From Amycolatopsis sp. 2-15 (lineage in GTDB: Bacteria; Actinomycetota; Actinomycetes; Mycobacteriales; Pseudonocardiaceae): a stretch of 64,000 bases of DNA. Positions within the stretch are counted from its first letter, which is position 1. The number at the start of each line of letters is the position of its first letter. The stretch is taken from contig NZ_CP127294.1 of NCBI RefSeq assembly GCF_030285625.1, forward strand, positions 506,001-570,000, in the 5' to 3' direction. Made by a program: the position numbers and the translations under genes. Under the pieces are notes generated by a model. The model worked only from the letters and a program-made list of their open reading frames with translations, did no database searches and had not been told where the DNA came from. Positions 26,070 through 34,316 of this stretch are shown here, in pieces.

Positions 26070-27599
26070 GTGACCGAGTGGCCTGGGTCGACGCTGCCGT
26101 CGCAGCGGATACCGGCAGCGCGCGGCCGCGGCGTGCTCGTGGGGCTGCGCCGCGGTGGCAAGGTCGTGCTCTCGATCCTCTCGATCGTGATCCTGGCCCT
26201 GACCTGGTACGGCTGGCAGTTCATCGGCGACCCGCAGACCGGGTTCACGACCACGCAGATCTTCGACCAGCCCGAGGCGCACGCCAAACCGCTCGACGGC
26301 GCCATCGACATCCTCCTCGTGGGCCAGGACAGCCGCACCGACGCGCAGGGCAACCCGCTGCCGCGCGAGGTGCTCGACATGCTCCACGCCGGCATCGCAG
26401 ACGGTGAAAAGCAGACCGACACGATGATCCTGGTGCACATCCCCCAGAACGGTGAGCACGCGGTCGCCATCTCGTTCCCGCGCGACTCTTGGGTGGAGAT
26501 CACCGGCGGCTTCGGCAAGCACAAGCTCAACAGCGCGTATGTGTACGCCTACAACGACACGTTCAAGACGCTGCAGAACCAGGGTGACACCGACCTCAAG
26601 GACGTCGACCAGAAGTCCAAGGTGGCCGGTCGCAAGAACCTCGTGGCCACGCTGGAGAAGTTCATCGGCAAGCCGGGCATGATCGACCGCTACGCCGAGG
26701 TGAACCTCGCGAGCTTCTACGAGATCACGAAGGCCATCGACGGCGTCGACGTCTGCCTGAAGGCGCCGGTGAAGGAGAAGAAGTCCGGCGTGGACCTGCC
26801 GGCGGGCCGCCAGAGCATCTCGGGCGTGCAGGCGCTCGCGTTCGTGCGCCAGCGTTACGGCCTGCCCAACGGCGACCTCGACCGCATCGCGCGCCAGCAG
26901 GCGTTCCTCTCGGGGCTGGCCAACAAGGTCCTCTCCGGAGACGTGCTGACCAACCCCGGCAAGATCGCCCAGCTCGTGGCGGCGGTGAAGAAGTCCGTGG
27001 TGCTTTCCGAGGGCTGGGACCTCACCGAGTTCGCGGAGCAGATGCGCGGCCTGACGGGCGGCAACGTCGAGTTCCACACCATCCCCACGCAGGGCAACGC
27101 GGTGATCGGCGGCGCCGACGTGCTGCGCGTCGACCCGGCCCAGGTGCAGGCGGAGGTCGACCGGCTCACCTCCGACGGCAAGCCCGACACCCCCACCTCG
27201 ACGCCCGCCACGCTGCCCGGCGCCGGCGCCGTGACGGTCGAGCTGTTCGACGGCAGCGGCGCCGACGTCGCCACGCAGACCCGCACCCTGTTGCAGGGCA
27301 AGGGCTTCCAGCTCACCGGCGACACGAAGCTGTCCACCCGGGCGAGCACGGTGATCCGCTACAACCCGGCCGACGACGCCGCGCTCGCGCTGGTCCGCCA
27401 GGCCCTCGGCGCCGACCTCGAGGCCGAGCCCGACTCCGACGTCACCGCCGGGCACGTCCGCGTGCTGCTGGGCAAAGACCGTCGCGGTGCGGGCGCCGGG
27501 TCGGGTTCGACGGTCACGACCACCCCGACGAAGCCGAGCGCGCCGGCCGTGCCACCCGCTCCGCCGATTACGGCCGGCGGAGTGCCCTGCGTCAACTAG
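26070..27599 (+). CDS. LytR-CpsA-Psr (LCP) wall-polymer ligase with LytR_C domain
   Basis: LCP enzymes attach polyprenyl-linked glycopolymers to peptidoglycan; in mycolate actinobacteria the polymer is arabinogalactan. The 509-residue product from GTG 26070 (GGGGAGGAACGC site) has a cytoplasmic tail, one membrane helix (about 33-53), and an extracellular LCP domain. It has VGQDSRTDAQG, the arginine pair region FPRDSWVEI and FVRQRYGLPNGDLDRIARQQ. A C-terminal LytR_C domain (about 390-470) precedes a Thr/Pro tail. It corresponds in position to Rv3267. A GTG at 26037 is less likely. It is followed directly by a second LCP gene. Confidence 0.92.
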   Translation: MTEWPGSTLPSQRIPAARGRGVLVGLRRGGKVVLSILSIVILALTWYGWQFIGDPQTGFTTTQIFDQPEAHAKPLDGAIDILLVGQDSRTDAQGNPLPREVLDMLHAGIADGEKQTDTMILVHIPQNGEHAVAISFPRDSWVEITGGFGKHKLNSAYVYAYNDTFKTLQNQGDTDLKDVDQKSKVAGRKNLVATLEKFIGKPGMIDRYAEVNLASFYEITKAIDGVDVCLKAPVKEKKSGVDLPAGRQSISGVQALAFVRQRYGLPNGDLDRIARQQAFLSGLANKVLSGDVLTNPGKIAQLVAAVKKSVVLSEGWDLTEFAEQMRGLTGGNVEFHTIPTQGNAVIGGADVLRVDPAQVQAEVDRLTSDGKPDTPTSTPATLPGAGAVTVELFDGSGADVATQTRTLLQGKGFQLTGDTKLSTRASTVIRYNPADDAALALVRQALGADLEAEPDSDVTAGHVRVLLGKDRRGAGAGSGSTVTTTPTKPSAPAVPPAPPITAGGVPCVN

Positions 27600-27663
27600 A
27601 GTCGGGCACTCAGCGTGGCGGCCGGGGGCGGCCTCTAGGCTGGGCGATGGGGAGGTACGTGGG

Positions 27664-29007
27664 GTGGACGAGAACGAGGACAAGCCGGACCGGGCCGAGG
27701 GCGCGGAGCCGGCAGTGCCGTCGTCGGACGAGGCTGTCGAGGCGGCCGCGGATGATGAGACGCCGGATTCGGACACGGATAGTGACGAATCCGCGGAGTC
27801 CTCCGAGTGGAAGCCGTCGCCTTACCCCCGGTTGGACCTGCCGCAGCCGACGGTGCGGACCCCGCGTGTCCGTCCGGGCCGCGCCGGCCGGATCACCCGG
27901 CGGATCGCGCTCGGGCTCGTCTCGGTGCTGGCGCTGGGCGCCACTGGCTACGCGTACGTGACGAAAGACCAGCTGCAGAGCAACGTCCCCACCACCGACG
28001 TCCTCACCCCCCGCGTGGGTGAACCGCCGGCCCCGCCCGCCGACGACGGCGCCACCGACATCCTGCTCGTCGGCAGCGACGCGCGCACCGACGCGCAGGG
28101 CAACCCGCTGCCGCCGAGCATGCTGAAGAACCTGCGTACCGAGGAGAAGGCGGGCATCAACACCGACACGATCATCCTGCTGCGCTTCCCGAAGGACGGC
28201 AGCAAGCCGTCGGGCGTCTCGATCCCGCGCGACAGCTGGGTCGACATCCCGGGCCGCGGCCAGGCGAAGATCAACTCGGCGTACGGGGTGGCGAAGGCCA
28301 AGTTCGCCGACGCCGAGCGGGCCGAAGGCGAGCGCGACCAGGCGAAGATCGAGCGCGACTCCGACGGGGAGGGCCGGCGCGTACTGGTCCAGACCGTGCA
28401 GGATCTCACGCAGATCCGCGTGGACCACTACGCCGAGGTCAACCTGCTTGGCTTCTACCTGCTCACCGAGGCCCTCGGCGGTGTGAAGGTCTGCCTGAAC
28501 CACTCGACGTCGGACAAGGACTCGGGCGCGGACTTCCGCCGCGGCGTGCAGACGGTGTCGGGCGGCCAGGCGCTGTCGTTCGTGCGCCAGCGCAAGAACC
28601 TGCCCCACGGCGACCTCGACCGGATCGTGCGGCAGCAGGCGTTCCTGTCCTCGGCGCTGCACCAGGTGCTGTCGGCGGGCACACTGACCAGCCCGTCGAC
28701 GATGAGCAGCCTCATGGACGCCGTGCACCGCTCGATCACGCTCGACGACGGCCTCGACGTGCTCGACTTCGCGCAGCAGGTGAAGGGCGTGGCGTCGGGC
28801 GACCTGAACTTCACGACCGTGCCGGTGATCACGGCCAACGGCCGCAGCGCCGACGGGCAGAGCATCGTCGAGATCGACCCGGCGGCGGTGCGCAAGTTCG
28901 TGGCCGGCCTGGTCGGGCGCGCGCCGATGGGCGGCGGCGGGGCCGCGGCGGGCGCGCCCGCGCCGCAGCTGCAGTCGGGCCTCCCCGGCGTGCCCTGCGT
29001 CGACTGA
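27664..29007 (+). CDS. LytR-CpsA-Psr (LCP) wall-polymer ligase without LytR_C
   Basis: A 447-residue paralogue of the preceding protein. It has a long acidic Glu/Asp/Ser-rich cytoplasmic N-terminus (about 1-70), a membrane helix (about 85-105), and an extracellular LCP domain with VGSDARTDAQGNPLP, IPRDSWVDI and FVRQRKNLPHGDLDRIVRQQ. The second C-terminal domain is missing and the protein ends GLPGVPCVD, very like the VPCVN end of its neighbour. GTG 27664 has GGGGAGG eight bases upstream. The pair may share substrates or act on different polymers. Confidence 0.92.
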   Translation: MDENEDKPDRAEGAEPAVPSSDEAVEAAADDETPDSDTDSDESAESSEWKPSPYPRLDLPQPTVRTPRVRPGRAGRITRRIALGLVSVLALGATGYAYVTKDQLQSNVPTTDVLTPRVGEPPAPPADDGATDILLVGSDARTDAQGNPLPPSMLKNLRTEEKAGINTDTIILLRFPKDGSKPSGVSIPRDSWVDIPGRGQAKINSAYGVAKAKFADAERAEGERDQAKIERDSDGEGRRVLVQTVQDLTQIRVDHYAEVNLLGFYLLTEALGGVKVCLNHSTSDKDSGADFRRGVQTVSGGQALSFVRQRKNLPHGDLDRIVRQQAFLSSALHQVLSAGTLTSPSTMSSLMDAVHRSITLDDGLDVLDFAQQVKGVASGDLNFTTVPVITANGRSADGQSIVEIDPAAVRKFVAGLVGRAPMGGGGAAAGAPAPQLQSGLPGVPCVD

Positions 29008-29029
29008 GGTCCCGGCTAGCCTGGACGGC

Positions 29030-29731
29030 ATGAGTCTCACCGAACAGCTGCTGCGCCCCCTGCTGGCATCGCCCGCGAAACCGCTGATCACGCACTACGA
29101 CGACCAGCTCGGCAGCCGAGTCGAGCTGTCGGTGGCGACCACGCTGAACTGGGCCGCGAAGACGGCCAACTGGCTCGTCGACGAGTTCGACGTCGAGCCG
29201 GGCGACGAGGTCGCCGTGCAGCTACCCGCCCACTGGCAGACAGCCGGCATCCTGCTCGGCGCCTGGTGGTGCGGCGCCCGCGTCGTCCCCGCCTCCGCCG
29301 GCGCGCGCGTGGTGTTCATCGGCCCGGACGCTTCCGTCGACGCCCCGGCCGTCGCCGTGGTCTCCCTCGACCCGATGGGCCGCGGCCTGTCCACTCCCCC
29401 GCCGGGCGGCGCCCTCGACTACCTCACCGAGGCGCGGATGTCGGGCGACCAGTTCACGCCACTGTCCCCCATCCCTGGCGACACTCCGGCACTCGAATCG
29501 TCCACTGTGGACGAAATTCTCACGGAAGCCCGTGCGCGCGCCGAAAAGCTCGGCCTGAGCGCCGCCGACCGCGCCCTGTCGACCCTGGACTGGACCATCC
29601 CCGACGGCGTCCTGGACGGCTTCCTCGTGCCCCTGGCCGCGAGCGCCCACCTCGTCCAGATCACCCACGCGGACCCGGCGAAGCTCGACCGCAAACGCGA
29701 GGCCGAACGCACCACCACCGACCTCGGCTGA
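29030..29731 (+). CDS. TIGR03089-family protein (adenylate-forming-like fragment)
   Basis: A 233-residue actinobacterial protein related to the N-terminal part of acyl-CoA synthetases (WAAKTANWLVDEFDVEPGDEVAVQLPAHWQTAGILLGAWWCGARVVP) but lacking the AMP-binding P-loop and C-terminal domain. It is therefore unlikely to be an active ligase. It starts at ATG 29030, 22 bases after the LCP gene. The same neighbour order is seen in mycobacteria (Rv3267-Rv3268), which supports a conserved but unknown link to wall polymer attachment. Confidence 0.85.
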   Translation: MSLTEQLLRPLLASPAKPLITHYDDQLGSRVELSVATTLNWAAKTANWLVDEFDVEPGDEVAVQLPAHWQTAGILLGAWWCGARVVPASAGARVVFIGPDASVDAPAVAVVSLDPMGRGLSTPPPGGALDYLTEARMSGDQFTPLSPIPGDTPALESSTVDEILTEARARAEKLGLSAADRALSTLDWTIPDGVLDGFLVPLAASAHLVQITHADPAKLDRKREAERTTTDLG

Positions 29732-29734
29732 CGT

Positions 29735-29779
29735 CCGTGCCGGGCACCTTCGGAAGATCCCCGCAGGTGCCCGGCACGG
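29735..29779. terminator. 15-bp perfect hairpin terminator after TIGR03089 gene
   Basis: CCGTGCCGGGCACCT at 29735-29749 pairs perfectly with AGGTGCCCGGCACGG at 29765-29779, with a 15-base loop. It begins four bases after the stop and lies between convergent genes. There is no T-tract, but stem strength supports bidirectional termination. Confidence 0.8.
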
Positions 29780-29790
29780 AAACGCTGGGC

Positions 29791-30231
29791 TCAGACGGTT
29801 TCCAGCTCGCCCACCTGCGCCGCGCGGGCGGCGCGCTTGCGCCAGAACAGGACGTGGTCCAGTGACAGCCGCCCGCCGTTGAAGCCGAGGGCGAGGGCGG
29901 CCAGGCCGAGCACCAGGACGAGCTCGTAGCCGCCCGTGCCGGTGAGACCGTTGAGGGCGTGGACGGAGAGCAGCGCGCCCGCCATGTCGACGACGTAGCC
30001 GACCGCGATCAGCGGCAGCAGGAAGCCGGCGACGAACGCGATCGAGCCGAGCACCTCCAGGATGATCACGAAGACCGCCGCGATCGTGGGCAGCGGCACG
30101 CCCACCTGGCCGAAGAAGTCCGCGGTGGCGCCGACCCCGCTGCCCCACTTGTGCAGGCCGTGGGCGAAGAACACCACGGCCACGCCGATGCGGCCGAGCA
30201 GCAGTGCGACGTCCTTGACTCGAGCGAACAT
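29791..30231 (-). CDS. DoxX-family membrane protein
   Basis: A 146-residue protein with four predicted helices, from VALLLGRIGVAVVFFAHGLHKW through AAVFVIILEVLGSIAFVAGFLLP and IAVGYVVDMAGALLSVH to GGYELVLVLGLAALALGFNGGRLSLD. The GLHKW and family spacing identify DoxX/DoxD-like proteins, some of which sit in quinone or redox-linked membrane complexes. ATG 30231 is used; the longer frame runs into promoter sequence. It is divergent from the ribosomal protection gene, about 185 bases from its leader ORF. Function in this host is not known. Confidence 0.87.
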   Translation of the reverse strand: MFARVKDVALLLGRIGVAVVFFAHGLHKWGSGVGATADFFGQVGVPLPTIAAVFVIILEVLGSIAFVAGFLLPLIAVGYVVDMAGALLSVHALNGLTGTGGYELVLVLGLAALALGFNGGRLSLDHVLFWRKRAARAAQVGELETV

Positions 30232-30339
30232 TGAATACTCCCGATCGGTGATCTTCCCACTGTCCCGGCCCACAGTAGGTCGGGCCGCACCACCGAACCC
30301 CGCTTCGGCGAGTGATCGACAGGAAACCGACAGGCACCG

Positions 30340-30380
30340 AAAAATACTCGCTGTACGCGCCCGTCACCGAGCGGTATCCT
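30340..30380 (+). promoter_or_regulatory. Candidate promoter with A-rich box before the ribosomal protection gene
   Basis: A TATCCT hexamer at 30375-30380 fits a -10 box. Seventeen bases upstream is TGTACG (30352-30357), a weak -35. Six to twelve bases before that lies GAAAAATA, an A-rich run that stands out here. AT-rich DNA just upstream of the -35 is the signature of WhiB7-activated resistance genes. The match is suggestive, not conclusive. Confidence 0.35.
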
Positions 30381-30416
30381 GCCGACCGCCCTGTTCGAGA
30401 CGGTGAGGAGACCCCG

Positions 30417-30542
30417 ATGCGCCGACAGTCCGACCGACCCCAGTTCGGCCTGTCCATCGCATCGATGAGGACCTCACCCGCCCATGACCCCGCAACTCAA
30501 GACACTCACGCTTGGCATCCTCGCGCACGTCGACGCCGGTAA
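30417..30542 (+). CDS. Putative regulatory leader peptide, 41 residues
   Basis: ATG 30417 is preceded by GGTGAGGAG six to eight bases upstream, a far better ribosome site than that of the downstream resistance gene. The 41-residue frame (MRRQSDRPQFGLSIASMRTS then an Arg-rich end) runs through and beyond the start of the ribosomal protection gene at 30484, in another frame. Leader peptides are known upstream of ribosome-targeting resistance genes, where drug-stalled ribosomes alter expression. Whether this one is translated cannot be told from sequence alone. Confidence 0.4.
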   Translation: MRRQSDRPQFGLSIASMRTSPAHDPATQDTHAWHPRARRRR

Positions 30543-32340
30543 AACCAGCCTGACCGAGCGCCTGCTCTTCGAGACCGGCGTGATCGGCCACCTCGGCAGC
30601 GTCGACTCCGGCGACACCCAGACCGACTCCCTGGAGCTCGAACGCCGCCGCGGCATCACGATCAAGTCGGCGGTGGTCGCCATGACCACGGGCGAACACC
30701 GGCTCACGCTCGTGGACACCCCCGGCCACTCCGACTTCATCGCGGAGGTCGAACGCGCCCTCGGTGTGCTCGACGGCGCCGTGCTCGTGGTGTCCGCAGT
30801 GGAGGGTGTGCAGGCGCAGACCCGCGTGCTCATGCGGACCCTCACGCACCTCGGCATCCCCGTGCTCGTGTTCGTGAACAAGATCGACCGGATGGGCGCG
30901 CAGGAAACGGCCTTGCTCGACGCGCTGCGCACCAGGCTTTCCCCGCGTTGCATCGCGCTCGACACGGTGACCGGGCTCGGGACGCCGCAGGCGAAACCCG
31001 TGCCGCTGCCACCCGGCGAACAACTGGCCGAAGCTGTGGCGGACGACGACGAGTTCCTCGCGTCCTATGTGGAGGGACGCGAACCGGACTACCACGCGGC
31101 CCTGGCCCGCCAGGTCGCGCGCGGAGCCGTGCACCCGGTGGTTTTCGGCTCGGCGATCACGGGTTCGGGCGTGGCCGCGCTCGTCTCGCGCGTCCGGGAG
31201 CTGTTCCCGGCCAGGCAACGCACCGAGACCGGGGAGCTGGCCGCCACCGTGTTCAAGATCGAACGCGGCCGCGCCGGGGAGAAGATCGCGTACGTCCGCG
31301 TGCGGTCGGGCTCACTCAGCCCGCGCAAGCCGTTTCCCTTCCACCGCCGCGAAACCGACGGTACGGTCACCGAGCTGACCGGCCGAGCGTCCGCCGTGCG
31401 CGTCTACGAACACGGCGCCACCCCGGTCGACGGCCCGGCGTGCGCCGGCGACGTCGCCCGCGTGTGGGGCCTCAAGGACGTGCGGATCGGCGACCACCTG
31501 GGCATTCCGGACGGCACGGCCGCACCTGGGTTCTTCGCCCCGCCCAGCCTGGAGACGGTGGTGCGGCCCGTCGACCCGGACGACGCCGTGGCCCTGTACT
31601 CGGCACTGGAACGACTGTCCGAACAGGACCCGTTCATCAGCGTCCGCCGCCACGAGCACGAGGTCTCCGTGCGGCTCTACGGCGAGGTCCAGAAGGAGGT
31701 GATCCGTTCGACGCTGGCTGAGGACTTCGGGCTGGCCGCGAAGTTCGAGGAGTCGCGCATCCTGCTCGTCGAGCGCCCGTGCGGTACCGGCCGCGCGATC
31801 CGCCACCGCACGCCCGAGGAACGTGTGTACTTCTGGGCCGTGGTCGGCCTGCGGGTCGAGCCCGGCCCGCCCGCGTCCGGCGTTGTGTACCGGCTGGAAG
31901 TGGAGCTGGGCGCGCTGCCGCTGGCGTTCCACAAAGCAATCGAGGACACGGTGCACGAGCAGCTGCGCCAGCGTCCGGTCATCGACTGCGTGGTGACCCT
32001 GACCGAAGCCGCGTTCTTCCCGCCGCTCACCACGGCCGGCGACTTCCGCGGCATGACCTCCCTCGCGCTCACCGAAGCCCTGCGGCGAGCCGGCACCCGC
32101 GTGCACGAACCCGTGCACAGCTTCGAAGTCGAGGCCCCGGCCGGCGCGGTGAGCGGCGTGCTCCGCAAGCTCGTGGAGCTGCGCGCGGTGCCCGGCGAGC
32201 CGACGGTCACCGCCGCCGGCTGCACCGTCACCGGCACGATCCCGGCCGCGTCCGTGCAGGAGTTCGGGCAGGCGTTGCCCGCGCTTTCGCAGGGTGAGGG
32301 GGTGTTCTTCAGTGAGTTCGCCGAATACCGGCCCCGCTGA
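30484..32340 (+). CDS. Tet(M)/OtrA-like ribosomal protection GTPase
   Basis: A 618-residue translational GTPase of the EF-G-like ribosomal protection class, which removes tetracycline-type drugs from the ribosome. G motifs are AHVDAGKT (14-21), RGIT (55-58), DTPGH (77-81) and NKID (131-134), with GSA at the G5 position. Domains II-V follow, with the C-terminal region LRRAGTRVHEPVHSFEVEAPAGAVSGVLRKL. This set and length exclude EF-G and LepA. It is preceded by a leader ORF and a candidate WhiB7-like promoter. It may protect against a self-made or environmental antibiotic; resistance itself is an inference from family. It ends three bases from the convergent DUF1206 stop. Confidence 0.88.
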   Translation: MTPQLKTLTLGILAHVDAGKTSLTERLLFETGVIGHLGSVDSGDTQTDSLELERRRGITIKSAVVAMTTGEHRLTLVDTPGHSDFIAEVERALGVLDGAVLVVSAVEGVQAQTRVLMRTLTHLGIPVLVFVNKIDRMGAQETALLDALRTRLSPRCIALDTVTGLGTPQAKPVPLPPGEQLAEAVADDDEFLASYVEGREPDYHAALARQVARGAVHPVVFGSAITGSGVAALVSRVRELFPARQRTETGELAATVFKIERGRAGEKIAYVRVRSGSLSPRKPFPFHRRETDGTVTELTGRASAVRVYEHGATPVDGPACAGDVARVWGLKDVRIGDHLGIPDGTAAPGFFAPPSLETVVRPVDPDDAVALYSALERLSEQDPFISVRRHEHEVSVRLYGEVQKEVIRSTLAEDFGLAAKFEESRILLVERPCGTGRAIRHRTPEERVYFWAVVGLRVEPGPPASGVVYRLEVELGALPLAFHKAIEDTVHEQLRQRPVIDCVVTLTEAAFFPPLTTAGDFRGMTSLALTEALRRAGTRVHEPVHSFEVEAPAGAVSGVLRKLVELRAVPGEPTVTAAGCTVTGTIPAASVQEFGQALPALSQGEGVFFSEFAEYRPR

Positions 32341-32343
32341 GCG

Positions 32344-33183
32344 TCACCGCTTGTGCGCCCACGCGGCCCCGAAGCAGTACGCACCGAAGGCCGCGAGTCC
32401 CAATGCGACGATCGTGAGCAGCACCGTGCCGAACGGCTGCCCGGCCAACGTCCGCAGCGCCGCGTCGAGACCACCGGCCTCACGCGCGTCGGAACGCAGG
32501 CCGGCGTACCCGAGGAGCGCGGCCACCAGGGCGAACACCACGCCTTTCGCCAGGTAACCGCCCGTGCCGAGGCGGGCCACCCAGCGCCGGGTGGCCCGCG
32601 GCAGCTGGATGGTGTCGAGGTCTTCGAGGAACGAGCGCCGCACGCCCTTCACTCCGGACGCGACGGCCACCGCGACCACGCAGCACGCCGCGACCACGAC
32701 GAGCGCGGGCCCGGCGGGCAGCGCGAGGAGCTTCGCCGTGGCCTCCTGCTGGTTCTGGTTGCCCGCAGACGAACCGGCGCCGGCGGCGATCCGGATCGCG
32801 CTGTATCCCAGCGCGAACACCACGATCGCGCGCCCACCCGAACCGAGGCGCTTGCGCACCCGTTTGCCGCCGGACACCCACTCGTACCCGGTCGCGGCCA
32901 TGAGCACCTGCCACAACCCGAACGCGATCAGCCCGATCGAGAGCACCCACAGCACTGCCGTGCCGAACGCGTTCGAGCCGATCTCCTGCAGCGCGCCGGT
33001 CTGGTCCGCGGGTTCACCACTGCCACCGCCGAAGGCGATGCGCAGCGCGAGATACGCGACGATCAAGTGCACCAAGCCGTAACAAGCCATTCCGGCGCGG
33101 CCGAGCGTTTGCGTGGCCTTGCTGCGGCGCGGGTTTTCGACGTGGGATCTCGCCGCGGGCGCGGCGGACTGGGGAGCGGTCAT
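32344..33183 (-). CDS. DUF1206 six-helix membrane protein
   Basis: A 279-residue protein with six predicted transmembrane helices in three similar pairs, the layout of DUF1206. It begins MTAPQSAAPAARSHVENPRRS and the repeated starts are LGRAGMACYGLVHLIVAYLALRIAF, LGSGGRAIVVFALGYSAIRI and LGTGGYLAKGVVFALVAAL. The repeats imply internal triplication. Start is ATG 33183. The family is common in actinobacteria and has no established biochemical role. It is convergent with the ribosomal protection gene. Confidence 0.88.
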   Translation of the reverse strand: MTAPQSAAPAARSHVENPRRSKATQTLGRAGMACYGLVHLIVAYLALRIAFGGGSGEPADQTGALQEIGSNAFGTAVLWVLSIGLIAFGLWQVLMAATGYEWVSGGKRVRKRLGSGGRAIVVFALGYSAIRIAAGAGSSAGNQNQQEATAKLLALPAGPALVVVAACCVVAVAVASGVKGVRRSFLEDLDTIQLPRATRRWVARLGTGGYLAKGVVFALVAALLGYAGLRSDAREAGGLDAALRTLAGQPFGTVLLTIVALGLAAFGAYCFGAAWAHKR

Positions 33184-33298
33184 CGGGCACCTCCGTTGCC
33201 GGAGGCTTACCCGCCCGCGCCGATGGTTATCCGCCTGGACGGGCACGGGCCCGGCGATTGGGCCGTTCGGCGCAACCGCGGGACTGTCGCGTGTGGAC

Positions 33299-33724
33299 TC
33301 AGGCCGGGCCGCGGCGCGCGGAATCAAGCGCGGCCCAGCCACCGTGGGTGGCCAGGAGCGTCAGCACTTGTTCGGCGTGCGCGGCGAAGCGCTGCAAGTC
33401 TTCGTGGAGCTTGGGCGCGCGGTCGGAGTCCAGTGGCGCGAAGTCGTCCCACCACAGGCCGATCACGGCGCTCGCGCACAACGCCAGAGCCTGGATGACG
33501 TGCACGAACTCCTCCGACGGGTCGGCGGAGGTCTCGCGGTACACGGTCTCGATGTCGTCGCACGCGTCGAGCAGTTCGCGCAGCTGTTTGACCGCGTCGG
33601 CGGGTGTGCCATCCCACTCGGCCGTGGGCCAGGCGCGGTCGCTCAGCTCGAGCCACAAGCGCCAGCCGGCGACCAGCTCGGCGTCGTCGCTCGGCTTCCA
33701 GGTGTCAGGGACCGGCCAGAACAT
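33299..33724 (-). CDS. Hypothetical protein, 141 residues
   Basis: I do not recognise this family. The 141-residue product from ATG 33724 (MFWPVPDTWKPSDDAELVAGW) is acidic, helical-looking and rich in Trp and Asp, with one alanine-rich helix (VIQALALCASAVIGLWWDD). No signal or membrane segment is convincing. It is divergent from the GNAT gene at 33825, with 100 bases between. A start upstream at 33733 is also possible. Confidence 0.6.
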   Translation of the reverse strand: MFWPVPDTWKPSDDAELVAGWRLWLELSDRAWPTAEWDGTPADAVKQLRELLDACDDIETVYRETSADPSEEFVHVIQALALCASAVIGLWWDDFAPLDSDRAPKLHEDLQRFAAHAEQVLTLLATHGGWAALDSARRGPA

Positions 33725-33824
33725 GTCGACGACTGTGACACTCTGCCGCGGGCCTGCACAACCGGAATGGCACAACGGGACGAAAAGAGTTCGCGTTTGT
33801 ACCTACTTCTGGAATCCTCGTTAC

Positions 33825-34316
33825 GTGCTGATCCGCGACGCGATGGGCGACGACTGGCCCGCCATCTGGCCGTTCCTGCACGACATCGTCGCCGCCGGCG
33901 AGACCTACGCTCTGCCTCGTGACCTGGGCGAACAGGCCGCGCGCGACCACTGGCTGCCGGCCCCACCCTGGCATACGACAGTAATTGTTAACAATTTTGG
34001 TGACATTCTCGGCTCGGCGAAGATGGGTCCGAACCGCGAAGGGCCGGGCTCGCACATCGCGACCGCGAGCTTCATGGTGGCGCCCGCTTCCGCCGGGCAA
34101 GGCGCCGGCCGCGCGCTCGGCACGGACATGCTGGAGTGGGCGCGCGCCGAGGGCTACCGCGGGGTGCAGTTCAACGCCGTGGTCGAGACCAACACCCGCG
34201 CGGTCGCCCTGTGGAAGTCACTCGGCTTCACCGTGATCGGCACGGTGCCCGAAGCCTTCCACCACCCGGCGCGGGGGTACGTCGGGCTGCACGTGATGTA
34301 CCAGTCGCTCAGCTGA
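33825..34316 (+). CDS. GNAT-family N-acetyltransferase
   Basis: A 163-residue acetyltransferase with the full GNAT fold: VLIRDAMGDDWPAIWPFLHDIV, a central ATASFMVAPASAGQGAGRALGTDML (acetyl-CoA loop GQGAGRAL), then VQFNAVVETNTRAVALWKSLGFTVIG. The tail AFHHPARGYVGLHVMYQSL is typical of phosphinothricin/amino-acid acetyltransferase relatives. GTG 33825 is the likely start. The AATTGTTAACAATTT stretch at about 33982-33997 inside it is unusually AT-rich. Substrate unknown. The stop overlaps the convergent lipase end by eight bases. Confidence 0.87.
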   Translation: MLIRDAMGDDWPAIWPFLHDIVAAGETYALPRDLGEQAARDHWLPAPPWHTTVIVNNFGDILGSAKMGPNREGPGSHIATASFMVAPASAGQGAGRALGTDMLEWARAEGYRGVQFNAVVETNTRAVALWKSLGFTVIGTVPEAFHHPARGYVGLHVMYQSLS

